This document shows positions 50,858 to 60,226 of a DNA stretch of 64,000 bases, one piece after another. Origin of the DNA: Chryseobacterium paludis (GTDB lineage: Bacteria > Bacteroidota > Bacteroidia > Flavobacteriales > Weeksellaceae); NCBI RefSeq assembly GCF_025403485.1, contig NZ_CP099966.1, positions 1,550,001 through 1,614,000 of the forward strand, in the 5' to 3' direction. The notes under the pieces were generated by a model. That model was not told where the DNA came from and did no database searches. It worked only from the letters and a program-made list of their open reading frames with translations. The position numbers were made by a program, and so were the translations under genes. The number at the start of each line of letters is the position of its first letter. Position 1 is the first letter of the stretch.

Positions 50858-50893
50858 ATGAATTTTAGTTATTTACCAGCCGGACAATATTGA
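50858..50893 (+). CDS. Possible 11-codon leader peptide
   Basis: ATG AAT TTT ... TAT TGA encodes MNFSYLPAGQY just downstream of the operon promoter. It is too short to judge by codon use. It is reported because leader peptides can control downstream terminators, and a terminator-like stem lies about 90 nt further on. Confidence 0.25.
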   Translation: MNFSYLPAGQY

Positions 50894-50983
50894 TATCATC
50901 ATATTAAGGCTTTTAACTCACATTTTTTTCACTCTTTTTTAACGGAATTTTACAGAATCTCTTCTTAGAAGTTCTTATAATTC

Positions 50984-51052
50984 CTACAGCAACTTTTGTA
51001 TGGCGTAGATTAAATCATATTATGCAGTAAAACTAACTGTTGTAGATTTTTT
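50984..51052 (+). terminator. Possible attenuator in the lectin operon leader
   Basis: CTACAGCA (50984-50991) can pair with TGTTGTAG (51038-51045) over a long loop, with one G-U, and is followed by ATTTTTT. The loop is unusually large, so this is tentative. Confidence 0.3.
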
Positions 51053-51145
51053 CTGCCATTCAAAGCTATTTTATTAAAAGAAACTGATATATAAAACACA
51101 AATTATTTCATAGATCACAAACCTTAACAAAAAATAAATTACACT

Positions 51146-51724
51146 ATGATGAAAAATCATTTCTTATCCTTCGCTTTTTTATTTATTGCTTTATTTTGCC
51201 AAGCCCAGGTTGGGATTAACACACCTAATCCTGATAACAGTGCTGCTCTGGATATTTACAGTCAAAATCGAGGAGTGTTAATTCCCAGACTCACGACTGC
51301 TCAAAGAAATGCCATTGCAAGTCCGGCCAATTCACTGCTAATTTATGATACTGACAAAAAATGTTTAAGCCAGAATATCGGTACCCCTACAAGTCCAGAT
51401 TGGTTATGTATCAGTGGTAATGCTGTTAAAATGTTTTACATGCCAAGTGTTTCCTTTGATACTTCCAAAAATGCCAATGCTCAAACAAAGGATTTATATA
51501 CATTATACAAGAATCAATTTGGGTCTCCGAAAGCAAAAAGTACTAGTGCACCAGCATCTATTCCCTTTTTCCCGTCTAATAAAGACCTTTACTATTATGT
51601 AACTGATGCCGATTCCAATGTATTTAGTAACATCTCCATCGCGGACACAGGTGTCATGACGTATGATGTAAGAGCAGCAGCAACAGATTGCTCTTTTATT
51701 AATATTGTTTTTGTAGTAAAATAA
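51146..51724 (+). CDS. Exported protein with tail-fibre-like N-terminal segment
   Basis: A 192-residue exported protein with a signal peptide (ending FCQAQ, about residue 21). The mature N-terminus VGINTPNPDNSAALDIYS, followed by RGVLIPRLTTAQRNAI, then LLIYDTDKKC, is a recurrent Bacteroidetes module also seen in tail-fibre and adhesin-like proteins. The C-terminal part is beta-rich and unrecognised. It is 7 nt upstream of the lectin-domain gene and forms an operon with it. A surface-structure role is inferred. No T9SS sorting domain was seen. Confidence 0.75.
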   Translation: MMKNHFLSFAFLFIALFCQAQVGINTPNPDNSAALDIYSQNRGVLIPRLTTAQRNAIASPANSLLIYDTDKKCLSQNIGTPTSPDWLCISGNAVKMFYMPSVSFDTSKNANAQTKDLYTLYKNQFGSPKAKSTSAPASIPFFPSNKDLYYYVTDADSNVFSNISIADTGVMTYDVRAAATDCSFINIVFVVK

Positions 51725-51731
51725 TTGAGTT

Positions 51732-53288
51732 ATGATGAAAAATATCTCAATTTCAGTATACAATAAGCTTTTATTTATTTCTCTATTGTTCATTTTTTCT
51801 CAAAATATCAGAGCTCAAAACGAACAAGGAACAGGTTATCCGTATTTCGTGAGCTTTACCCAAGGATTACAACCTCAGGAAGCTTATAAAGTAACGACAA
51901 GTGGTGTTCAAAATGATGCAACTTTTACTACCGATGGCTTACGCCTGACCAGAAGCATGAATAATATCTCTGGTGGAGTTATATTGGCCGACAGAATATT
52001 TAAAAGTGATCAAGGAATAAAATTTGAATTTGAATATGTAATCTATGGTGGAGGCTCCAATGGAGGAGATGGTATCTCTATATTTTTAATCGATGGATCA
52101 ATTCCTAAAGAACAGCTCAATATTGGGTCTTACGGAGGTGGATTAGGGTATACTCATGTTATGAGAACTTCGAGATGGGGAGGAAATTTAGAAGGGCTGA
52201 GAGGGGCTTATTTGGGAATTGGTCTGGATGAATTTGGAAATTTTAAAAGCAGATTTCTTCAGGGTGACAGAACAAGGAATGGGCTTACCGATGTATCAAT
52301 AGCCGGATGGCGCAGTAATATAACTTTGAGAGGTAAACGTGGAAATCAATACCTTTCATCAGCTGAGCCCGCCGGATACAATGGGTATCCATTATTGTAC
52401 AGCACAGCGACCAATGTGGCGTCTTCTAGTAATAACCGTTCAGTATACTTGGATGTTCAAACCGGCAAGCATGTAGGTATTAAAAATCCAAACTTTAGCC
52501 AGTTCAACATAGAAAGTGGTGGAAACTCAATTCCTCAAAGTGATACGGATGTAAGATTCCGTAAAGCATATGTAACGTTAGTCCCTAATCCTTCAGGTGG
52601 TTATAATATTACCTTAGAAATTCAACATGGTAATGTTAAAGAGAAAATCGTTGACAATTATTATTATCCAACGTCTTTAAAATATACGGAGAATGCCATG
52701 CAAAATAATCAGGTAAGAACATTGGATACTTCTCCTCCTGCTACTTTCAGAATTGGATTTGCAGCCTCAACAGGTGCTGCTAAAAATATACATTTATTAA
52801 AAAATTTGGGCGTAAGTAAACCTTATGCAGCTGAAGTAACAGATGATTTATTTGAAGGATGTCCTAAAATAAAATCGATATACTCGCCATTATTAAATGA
52901 CGCCGCTTATTCTAAAAAAAATGGGCAAAACCCTCCTACGGCTTCTTATGATAATATTGATTTCAACTCGTTCCGGTTTTTGGACATTAATGGTAATGTC
53001 ATTCCAAATATTGTGGGTGGAGTTTACACTAACAATGAAGGTACCTGGACCTATTATCCCTCTACGGGAAAACTTTCTTTCAAACCAGCTGACGGGTTTA
53101 CCGGAGTTGCTCAGATAAGATATGATATTAAAGGTGGAGGCAGAGACGGAACTGAGATTCCTTATAATCAGGAAGACTACAGATCAATGCCTGGATTGAT
53201 ACAAGTCAACATCTCAAATTCTAACAACTGCAGTAAATCCTGCGTTATTTCGAATAAAAATGTAACTCAAAAAATAAAAACCGAGTAA
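51732..53288 (+). CDS. Exported L-type-lectin-like protein
   Basis: A 518-residue exported protein with a signal peptide ending near residue 28 (QNIRAQ). Residues about 35-370 fit a bacterial L-type (legume-like) lectin sandwich: FTTDGLRLTRSMNNISGGVI, then GGDGISIFLIDG and LEGLRGAYLGIGLDEFGNF are the metal/carbohydrate-site segments. A cadherin/Ig-like unit follows (about 385-500, YYPSTGKLSFKPADGFTG). The protein ends KNVTQKIKTE without a recognisable T9SS sorting domain, unusual for such lectins. It is in an operon with the preceding gene; sugar-binding surface attachment is inferred. Confidence 0.8.
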   Translation: MMKNISISVYNKLLFISLLFIFSQNIRAQNEQGTGYPYFVSFTQGLQPQEAYKVTTSGVQNDATFTTDGLRLTRSMNNISGGVILADRIFKSDQGIKFEFEYVIYGGGSNGGDGISIFLIDGSIPKEQLNIGSYGGGLGYTHVMRTSRWGGNLEGLRGAYLGIGLDEFGNFKSRFLQGDRTRNGLTDVSIAGWRSNITLRGKRGNQYLSSAEPAGYNGYPLLYSTATNVASSSNNRSVYLDVQTGKHVGIKNPNFSQFNIESGGNSIPQSDTDVRFRKAYVTLVPNPSGGYNITLEIQHGNVKEKIVDNYYYPTSLKYTENAMQNNQVRTLDTSPPATFRIGFAASTGAAKNIHLLKNLGVSKPYAAEVTDDLFEGCPKIKSIYSPLLNDAAYSKKNGQNPPTASYDNIDFNSFRFLDINGNVIPNIVGGVYTNNEGTWTYYPSTGKLSFKPADGFTGVAQIRYDIKGGGRDGTEIPYNQEDYRSMPGLIQVNISNSNNCSKSCVISNKNVTQKIKTE

Positions 53289-53305
53289 GAATTAACAAGA
53301 AACAC

Positions 53306-53339
53306 ATCATCCTAAAGCCGATTCTTTAGGATGATTTTT
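53306..53339. terminator. Terminator after the lectin operon
   Basis: ATCATCCTAAAG (53306-53317) pairs with CTTTAGGATGAT (53324-53335) over 6 nt, followed by T residues. It lies between convergent genes. Confidence 0.92.
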
Positions 53340-53390
53340 ATTAAAGAGCAATTGTATCAATTCAGATTGACTTTAGCTCAACCCTAAAAA

Positions 53391-54362
53391 TCAATCTATT
53401 TTCATTAGCCTAAAATATTCGATAGCATCTTGTAGCGCTTTGCCTACAAGCTGATAATGAATCCTCAATTCTTCTATTGATTTCCGATTGGAATAGTAAT
53501 TATGAACCTGCAGAGCTTTCATATTGGAAGTACAGAGGTTCGTTTTTATATTCATTTTTCTCAATCCATCTCCTATATAGCCTAGAATACTCAGAATTGT
53601 ATCAGGAATTGGGATCATAACTGTTTTCTGATTGGTAATATGGTTTACTTTTTTAAAAAAATCTTTATATTTTAGGTTTTCATTGGCTAAAAGGTATTTT
53701 TCACCGCTTTTTCCTCGTTCCATAGCTTTTACAACTCCATAGGCTACATCTTTTGCATGAACAAAATTTTTTCCGCCTTTAGGGTAAAAAATTACTTTCT
53801 TCTTCCAGGCCCAAAAGATGATTTTTCCAGAACTGGGCTTATGATCATATGCCCCTATCATAAAAGTAGGATTAAGAATAATGACATTTGTACTTTCAGT
53901 ATGTTGCAACAAATAATCCTCTGCCTCCAGCTTGCTTTGAGCATACATCGATTTTGTAAAAGGATAACGTTGAGGGTTCTTTTCATCTCCAGGGGTTTTC
54001 TCGCTTCCATACCCCAGAGTATTAGCTGAACTAATAAAGACAAATCTTTTTACACCACAAGCTTGTGCCTGTGTAAACAAATTTACTACTCCATCATAAT
54101 TCACCCTCTTATAATCTTTGTAATGAATAAGATTCTGACGGGTTTCTGCGGCAATATGGATAAAGCTGTCTATTTCCGGAAGAAATGAAGAAATATCAGA
54201 AAATAAATCCCCTTCAACAAGCTTCAGGTTCTCGTTCTTTTCACCCAAATAGCTGCTTTTCTTGCGCACCAAAGCAATAACAAAATAACCATCTTTTAAT
54301 AATTTTATAACAACATTAGTTCCTAGAAGTCCTGTAATTCCGGTCACAAAAACTTTTTTCAT
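53391..54362 (-). CDS. NAD-dependent epimerase/dehydratase (extended SDR)
   Basis: A 323-residue Rossmann-fold enzyme. The nucleotide motif GITGLLGTN (GxxGxxG, residues 8-15) is followed by VEGDLFSD, the IHIAAETR segment, and the catalytic Ser and Tyr-x3-Lys (FISSANTLGYG; MYAQSKLEAE). The C-terminal substrate domain resembles dihydroflavonol-reductase-like proteins. It overlaps the preceding classical SDR gene by 4 nt (stop/start), so the pair is coupled. The substrate is unknown; a lipid or small ketone is plausible. Confidence 0.88.
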   Translation of the reverse strand: MKKVFVTGITGLLGTNVVIKLLKDGYFVIALVRKKSSYLGEKNENLKLVEGDLFSDISSFLPEIDSFIHIAAETRQNLIHYKDYKRVNYDGVVNLFTQAQACGVKRFVFISSANTLGYGSEKTPGDEKNPQRYPFTKSMYAQSKLEAEDYLLQHTESTNVIILNPTFMIGAYDHKPSSGKIIFWAWKKKVIFYPKGGKNFVHAKDVAYGVVKAMERGKSGEKYLLANENLKYKDFFKKVNHITNQKTVMIPIPDTILSILGYIGDGLRKMNIKTNLCTSNMKALQVHNYYSNRKSIEELRIHYQLVGKALQDAIEYFRLMKID

Positions 54363-55144
54363 GCTTCTATTTCTTTTTTAATTGCATTTGTCATCAACGG
54401 TAATTTGATCCAGATAGGCAAAATTTTCATAACAAGCCAGCTTATTGGATTTACCATGATCACAGAATCCCTTTTGAATAATTGATTAACGCAACGTGCA
54501 GCTACTTTATTGGGATCTAATAAAGTTAATTTCCCTAAAAAACCCTGTTTTTCAATTCTCTTGCAAACATCTATATTTGTTTTCATCGCTCCCGGGTTTA
54601 CAACACTTACAAAAACGTTGGTGTCTTTCAACTCCTCATGCAAACCTCTTGAAAATGAATGAATAAATGTTTTGGAAGCAGGATACACCGTTTTAAAACC
54701 AATAGGTGAGAATGCGGCCATACTGGAAACATTTAAAATATAAGCCTTAGGCTGTTTCAATAAATTAGGTAACAGTTGATGGGTCATCATCGATGTAGCC
54801 ATAACATTAACCTGTAGAATGGTATTGATGTAATCGGGTGTAGCATCCACAAATTTTTGTGTTCCTCCTAATCCTGCATTATTGATCAGAATATGAATAT
54901 TAAAAGATCTGTTTAGCTCTTCTGTAAGATTCAATACATTTTCATTCGAAGAAAGATCAATCTCATAGTAATGTGTTTTTACTTCATAGCTGTCAGCAAT
55001 TCTTTCACTAAGCTCCTTTACGTTCTGATTGGGTAGGCTAATAAGAATGACATTAATCTTCTTCCTAGCAAGATGTTCGACGAAGGCTTTACCTAATCCC
55101 TGGCTTGCTCCTGTTACTACAGCAAATGATTCTTTGGTATCCAT
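54359..55144 (-). CDS. Classical short-chain dehydrogenase/reductase
   Basis: A 261-residue NAD(P)-dependent oxidoreductase. It has the cofactor motif TGASQGLGKAF (residues 11-21), structural NNAGLGG, the catalytic Ser in LNVSSMAAFSP and Tyr-x3-Lys in YPASKTF. The C-terminal part has a hydrophobic stretch (SWLVMKILPIWIKLPLM), which may attach it to the membrane, as in some fatty-acyl or steroid-type SDRs. It is first in a two-gene operon with the extended SDR. Substrate unknown. Confidence 0.9.
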   Translation of the reverse strand: MDTKESFAVVTGASQGLGKAFVEHLARKKINVILISLPNQNVKELSERIADSYEVKTHYYEIDLSSNENVLNLTEELNRSFNIHILINNAGLGGTQKFVDATPDYINTILQVNVMATSMMTHQLLPNLLKQPKAYILNVSSMAAFSPIGFKTVYPASKTFIHSFSRGLHEELKDTNVFVSVVNPGAMKTNIDVCKRIEKQGFLGKLTLLDPNKVAARCVNQLFKRDSVIMVNPISWLVMKILPIWIKLPLMTNAIKKEIEA

Positions 55145-55289
55145 AACAAAAAATTATGGTACAAATGTATCTTCATCAAGCACTTTTTCTGTTCCAGATT
55201 ATATGCATGAACACATTTTGAACAAATATATAAACAATTAAAAATCAACCAATTAAAAACAATGGAAGTTAAAATTTATAAACCTGAAC

Positions 55290-56390
55290 TTATTTTTTGA
55301 ACTCTGAAGGAGTCTTATCTGTGAATTTTTTGAAAGTAGTGTTAAAAGATGTCTTGGAATTGAATCCTGACTCGTACGCAATTCCCAAAATGGAAAGCTT
55401 GTTTGCGCTGTTATTTTTTAAAAGCTTTTTAGCGTGGTCAATTCTGTATTCATTGACAAACTGGAAAAAGTTCTTTTGAAATCCCGTATTGATCACATAA
55501 GATAAATGATGCGTAGAAACAGAAAGCTGCTCCGACAGTTTAATTAAATTAAGTTCACTATCGAGATAAAGCTTTTCTTTTTCCATTACCTTTTCAAGCT
55601 CTGTTTTGATTCTTAATAATTCATCATCAGAAATTAACTTCCGTTTTACCTCTTCGTTTTCATCTTCAGTATTAATTGATATCAGCTCTTCACGCTGTTT
55701 CTCTTCAACCGGATAAATTTCCTTTTGTTTTAAAGAATAAAAGGCTACAAAATAAACAACCAGTAAGAAAGCCATATTAATGAAAGCATTCAGCGATGTT
55801 GAATTGTAGGAAAGATTATAAATAACATATATAATATTGATGATAAAAATAATGAGAATGATATACTCCAGCCAATTGAGATTAATCCCTTCTGTATTTG
55901 AGGAAAACTGCTGAATCCGTTTTTGATGTTTTCTGATGGTAACATAGGAAAGACCTGTATAGAACAGTGCCTGAAATAAGATCAGCCCTATAAATACATA
56001 TCCAAATAATCTTTGGTCCTCAAAATTTCCAAACCGCTGTAACAATAAATTAGCAAGGAAGATAATGGGGAGGATGGCATATTTTACATCCGAAATCTTA
56101 AATTTAAAGGAGGGATTAGAAAAAAATAAGACACTGAAATAAAACATAATGGGTGTCAGAAACTGGATAAACTGAACAATGAGAATTGAATGAAATTCTA
56201 CCTCAGATCCTTTAACTAATGAACAAATTTCATCCAGCCAAAAAGTTGACCACAAAAAAAGAAATATCCCAAACCAACGGTTGGCTTTAGTGTTAACTTT
56301 AAGTGGATTGGTTAGTTTTAGTAGAGAAAGCAAAACCAATGAACCATATATAAGTATAACGATAAAACGATTTAACTCAATTGTGTTCAT
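55290..56390 (-). CDS. Membrane-anchored AraC-family transcriptional regulator
   Basis: A 366-residue paralogue of the protein at 21851-22960. About seven hydrophobic helices fill residues 1-235, then a charged linker (EEKQREELISINTEDENEEV) and an AraC-type DNA-binding domain (about 268-366). The two HTHs are LNLIKLSEQLSVSTHHLSYV and SILGIAYESGFNSKTSFNTT with DKTPSEF at the end. It probably acts as a one-component membrane receptor. It lies 32 nt downstream of the rhomboid gene and may end the topoisomerase-operon transcript. Its closest unlinked neighbours are the SDR pair, possible targets. Confidence 0.87.
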   Translation of the reverse strand: MNTIELNRFIVILIYGSLVLLSLLKLTNPLKVNTKANRWFGIFLFLWSTFWLDEICSLVKGSEVEFHSILIVQFIQFLTPIMFYFSVLFFSNPSFKFKISDVKYAILPIIFLANLLLQRFGNFEDQRLFGYVFIGLILFQALFYTGLSYVTIRKHQKRIQQFSSNTEGINLNWLEYIILIIFIINIIYVIYNLSYNSTSLNAFINMAFLLVVYFVAFYSLKQKEIYPVEEKQREELISINTEDENEEVKRKLISDDELLRIKTELEKVMEKEKLYLDSELNLIKLSEQLSVSTHHLSYVINTGFQKNFFQFVNEYRIDHAKKLLKNNSANKLSILGIAYESGFNSKTSFNTTFKKFTDKTPSEFKK

Positions 56391-56422
56391 TGGTTTTGAT
56401 ATTTTATATAAAGATAACTTTT

Positions 56423-57064
56423 TTATCCTATTCTTTTCCTTATAAAAATTTCATAGCTTAAATAGGCCAATGGAAGCGACATTATTCCAAGATAAAGTAT
56501 ATTGCTCATTGCCAAGTCCGGATGTAGTAAAATAGCATATACTAAACCAAAAAATGCACCTCCCAGATGAGCTGAATGTCCTAAATTATCCCATTGCTTT
56601 GGATTTAACATCATATAAACAGAATAACCGAAATATAATGTTCCAAAAAGCCAACCTGGTAAAAAGTTCACACTAATTTCATTCGGAGCCATTGCAATAG
56701 CTGCAAAAATAATTCCTGAAACCGCACCCGAAGCTCCAATAGCAGAATACCAGGGTTGATTCTTATAAATTAAAAGACTAAATAAATTACCAAGAAGCAT
56801 CGAGCCAAAATAAATGACTAAAAAGCCTATTTCCCCAAAGAAGCTAATTACTGCCCCCTGAAAAAAGTACAGAGATAACATATTGAAAAACAAGTGCATA
56901 AAATCTGCATGTAAAAAAGCAGAGCTTACTAATCTAATGTATTCCTTTCGGTTTGCGATTGCAGCAACATTAAATTTATATTTTTCAAATAAACTCACAT
57001 TATTAAGTCCCATGTAGCTTATGATACATGTAACAGCTATAATGATTAAGACAACTATACTCAT
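56423..57064 (-). CDS. Rhomboid-family intramembrane serine protease
   Basis: A 213-residue protein with six predicted TM helices. The catalytic dyad is Ser112 in GASGAVSG and His166 in HSAHLGGA. The conserved HLFFN (His57/Asn61) on the second helix supplies oxyanion-hole residues, and the expected LGN motif follows. It cleaves transmembrane substrates within the bilayer; no substrate can be proposed. It lies 15 nt downstream of parC and is probably part of the same transcript, an arrangement without an obvious functional link. Confidence 0.93.
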   Translation of the reverse strand: MSIVVLIIIAVTCIISYMGLNNVSLFEKYKFNVAAIANRKEYIRLVSSAFLHADFMHLFFNMLSLYFFQGAVISFFGEIGFLVIYFGSMLLGNLFSLLIYKNQPWYSAIGASGAVSGIIFAAIAMAPNEISVNFLPGWLFGTLYFGYSVYMMLNPKQWDNLGHSAHLGGAFFGLVYAILLHPDLAMSNILYLGIMSLPLAYLSYEIFIRKRIG

Positions 57065-57079
57065 AATAATTTTTAATGT

Positions 57080-59662
57080 TTAATTTTCACTATCATCACT
57101 CTCAAACAGGTCTCCGATGATACCTCCATCTTCATCAATCCCTTCTGTAGGTTCCGGTTCTTCATATACTTCAGGCTCTTCCTCTTCGATTTCAGGTAAG
57201 ACAACATTGATCGCTTTTACCTTAAACTTGGTGAATTGATTTCCTATCGCTTTTATACCCTTCACCATTATAAATTCGTCTATATTCACTGTTTCAGGAT
57301 CACGTTCTTTTCCTTTTTCCTTAGCAAAAACAATTTCCGCCGTAGATCCATTTGCCACAATCACATTTTCAACAAATGACTTGCTATGTTCCGATGGCAT
57401 GAAATTCTGTGGATTGGTATTATTTTCCAATAAAAATCTCTTAATGAAATACATATCCTTTTCACCATCGTAATAAATACAGGTTACAGGTTGTTGTGGT
57501 CGCCACTTCTCTAAAATCAGATACTCATCATCAAAGCGGTTTCCAAGGTCAAAACTTACTAATTTCGCTTCACCATTAGAATTGATCGTTAAGATTTTAT
57601 CATCCCCTTTAAAGCTTCCTAATAAAGTTCCTCTTCCATCAGCATTTAATCTTCTTACCGTGTCATCAAACCAGATCCTTCTTGGAGCCAGCGTAGAAAT
57701 ACCCTCTTCCTTAAGATCTACCTTTTTAACTGAATATTTGGTTACCAGATTTCCTTTAGAATCACGTCCTTTAATCGCTAATTCAGAGAAATCGATATCC
57801 ATTTTATTTTTTCTGATTCTTGGATTCGGTTTCAAAAGGACTGTAACTGTTTCTGCCTCTCCATTTGGATTTGCAGAAAAGTAAAGCATCTCCGAACCTT
57901 TTTTATCTGAAGCCAATGGATAATCGGTATTTCTCGTTACTCCTGTTACAGAGAAACGTTTCATATAATATGGTCCTTCTTTACCTTCACGATAGATCAT
58001 ATTATAAACCGTCCTTTTATCATTTTTCTTCCAGATCGCAACGTGTAAAAGGTCTTTCCCTATAAATGTTTTAGCCTCCACTTTAACGATCTTCATGCTT
58101 CCGTCTTTTCTGAAGGTAATGATATCATCAATATCCGAACAGTCGAACAAATATTCATCCTTTCTTAATGATGTTCCAATAAACCCTTCTTCACGGTTGA
58201 CATAGAATTTTTCATTAGCCACAGCCACTTTAGTCGCATCAATAGTATCAAAAATCCTAAGTTCTGTTCTTCTCTGTCTGTCTTTACCGTATTTTTTCTG
58301 AATATTTAAATAATATTCAATTGCATAAGCAATAAGATTGGCTAAATTATGCTTTACCAACTCTATCTTACCCTCAAGAGCTGCAATGTTTTCTTTAAAT
58401 TTATCTAAATCAAATCTTGAAATTCTCTTGATCCTGATCTCGGTTAATTTTAAAATATCTTCTTCAGTTACCACCCTTAAAAGATGTTTTGTATGAGGTT
58501 TTAAACCTATATCAATCGTTTTTATAACATCTTCCCAGGTTTCTACTTCTTCAATATCGTGATAGATCCTATTTTCAATAAAGATCCTTTCCAGTGAAGA
58601 AAAATGCCAGCTTTCCTGCAATTCATGAAGCTCGATCTCCAGTTCCTTTTTTAATAACGAAACCGTATGTTCCGTATTCATTCTTAAAATTTCGGAAACA
58701 TTCAGGAACATTGGTTTATCTCCTACAATTACACATGCATTGGGAGAAATTGTAACCTGACAGTCTGTAAAAGCATATAAAGCATCAATTGTTTTATCTG
58801 GCGATACATCATTATGCAAATGGATCAGAATTTCTACTGTATCTGAAGTATTATCTTCAATTTTTTTGATCTTGATCTTTCCTTTTTCATTGGCTTTTAA
58901 GATAGAATCTATCAGGTCGCTTGTCGTTTTAGAAAAAGGAAGTTCAGAAATAACTAATGTATGTTTATCTGTCTGTATTATTCTGGCTCTTGTTCTTACT
59001 TTTCCACCTCTATGTCCATCATTATATTCCGAAACATCCAAGTATCCTGCTGTCAGGAAATCTGGAAACAACTCGAACTTTTTACCTTTAAGATGAGCAA
59101 CAGAAGCATTGATCAGTTCATTAAAGTTATGTGGAAGTATTTTGGTCGACAGTCCTACCCCGATACCTTCTACCCCTTGTGTCAAAAGCAAAGGAAATTT
59201 TACCGGCAAATCAATGGGTTCATTATTTCTGCCGTCATATGATTTAGACCATTCTGTGGTTTTAGGATTGAAAACAACTTCAAGAGCAAAAGGGGTTAAT
59301 CTTGCTTCAATATATCTGGCAGCAGCTGCAGAATCTCCAGTAAAAACGTTACCCCAGTTTCCCTGGGTATCTATCAGAAGTTCTTTCTGCCCGATCTGTA
59401 CCATTGCATCTGTAATTGATGCATCACCATGTGGGTGATATTTCATGGTATTCCCTACAATATTAGCTACCTTATTATAACGTCCGTCTTCCAGCTCCCG
59501 CATGGAATGCATAATCCTTCTTTGAACCGGCTTTAATCCATCATAAACTGATGGAATTGCTCTATCTAAAATCACGTAAGAAGCATAGTCCAGAAACCAG
59601 TCTTTATAAAGTCCGGAAACTTTCTTTAAGCTCTCACCTTCATGCGAATTTTCTTCTGTCAT
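57080..59662 (-). CDS. parC: DNA topoisomerase IV subunit A
   Basis: DNA-cleaving subunit of the type IIA enzyme that decatenates daughter chromosomes. The 860 residues carry the DNA-gate domain with the catalytic Tyr117 (AAARYIEARLTPF) after YHPHGDASITDAM at 75-87. The C-terminal beta-pinwheel blades lack a GyrA-box, consistent with ParC rather than GyrA. The tail is strongly acidic (EEEEPEVYEEPEPTEG). The quinolone-contact position that is Ser80 in E. coli ParC is Ala81 here, with Ser82 beside it. It is the third gene of the parE operon, 8 nt after a membrane-protein gene. Confidence 0.95.
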   Translation of the reverse strand: MTEENSHEGESLKKVSGLYKDWFLDYASYVILDRAIPSVYDGLKPVQRRIMHSMRELEDGRYNKVANIVGNTMKYHPHGDASITDAMVQIGQKELLIDTQGNWGNVFTGDSAAAARYIEARLTPFALEVVFNPKTTEWSKSYDGRNNEPIDLPVKFPLLLTQGVEGIGVGLSTKILPHNFNELINASVAHLKGKKFELFPDFLTAGYLDVSEYNDGHRGGKVRTRARIIQTDKHTLVISELPFSKTTSDLIDSILKANEKGKIKIKKIEDNTSDTVEILIHLHNDVSPDKTIDALYAFTDCQVTISPNACVIVGDKPMFLNVSEILRMNTEHTVSLLKKELEIELHELQESWHFSSLERIFIENRIYHDIEEVETWEDVIKTIDIGLKPHTKHLLRVVTEEDILKLTEIRIKRISRFDLDKFKENIAALEGKIELVKHNLANLIAYAIEYYLNIQKKYGKDRQRRTELRIFDTIDATKVAVANEKFYVNREEGFIGTSLRKDEYLFDCSDIDDIITFRKDGSMKIVKVEAKTFIGKDLLHVAIWKKNDKRTVYNMIYREGKEGPYYMKRFSVTGVTRNTDYPLASDKKGSEMLYFSANPNGEAETVTVLLKPNPRIRKNKMDIDFSELAIKGRDSKGNLVTKYSVKKVDLKEEGISTLAPRRIWFDDTVRRLNADGRGTLLGSFKGDDKILTINSNGEAKLVSFDLGNRFDDEYLILEKWRPQQPVTCIYYDGEKDMYFIKRFLLENNTNPQNFMPSEHSKSFVENVIVANGSTAEIVFAKEKGKERDPETVNIDEFIMVKGIKAIGNQFTKFKVKAINVVLPEIEEEEPEVYEEPEPTEGIDEDGGIIGDLFESDDSEN

Positions 59663-59670
59663 TATTTGTT

Positions 59671-60147
59671 TTAACGTTTTTTCTCGTTATTAGCTTTTAC
59701 TACTTTATTTAAAGAAAATTTTAAATCGTTTACTTCTTTTGTCGTTAAATAAGAAATTTCATACTTCAACATTGTTGAACCTGTATTCTTACTTGAAATG
59801 GTGACATATAGTCTTTTTATAAAAAGTAGATTTACTATTTCATATTTTATTAATTTATACTTTGGAAACTCATCACTCAACGGTTTACTCAAAAATGGAA
59901 GGATATTCCGGTTCTTGAAATTGAGAGCTTCTCCATCGCTATCGTATTCAAAGATCTGTCTTCCTGTAAGGTAGAAAGCACATAGCATCATCAATGGGAT
60001 AATGATTAATAAATAGCTTTCTGACCCTAAAATTTCAAATCTATATTCTTCTAAAAAGAAGGCTACAATTCCGCCCATTAACATCATTATTAATAGCGTA
60101 TTAATAAAGTTATAACCCGGCGCCTTATTGCGGTTACTTAATCTCAT
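59671..60147 (-). CDS. Small membrane protein between parE and parC
   Basis: A 158-residue protein with two N-terminal TM helices (about 14-32 and 44-62) and a soluble C-terminal part (KLIKYEIVNLLFIKRLYVTI, then TMLKYEISYLTTKEVNDLKF) that could be a small PH-like beta domain. No catalytic motif is seen. It lies 79 nt after parE and 8 nt before parC, so it is embedded in the topoisomerase IV operon. The position is likely conserved in relatives, but I cannot show a role in decatenation. Confidence 0.75.
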   Translation of the reverse strand: MRLSNRNKAPGYNFINTLLIMMLMGGIVAFFLEEYRFEILGSESYLLIIIPLMMLCAFYLTGRQIFEYDSDGEALNFKNRNILPFLSKPLSDEFPKYKLIKYEIVNLLFIKRLYVTISSKNTGSTMLKYEISYLTTKEVNDLKFSLNKVVKANNEKKR

Positions 60148-60226
60148 TAGTATTTGTGTTTTCGTTAAAGTCTGTTTCTTTTTAGGTTATCTTAATTTTG
60201 GTTAGAAAGTTTTTGGAGGGATCATT

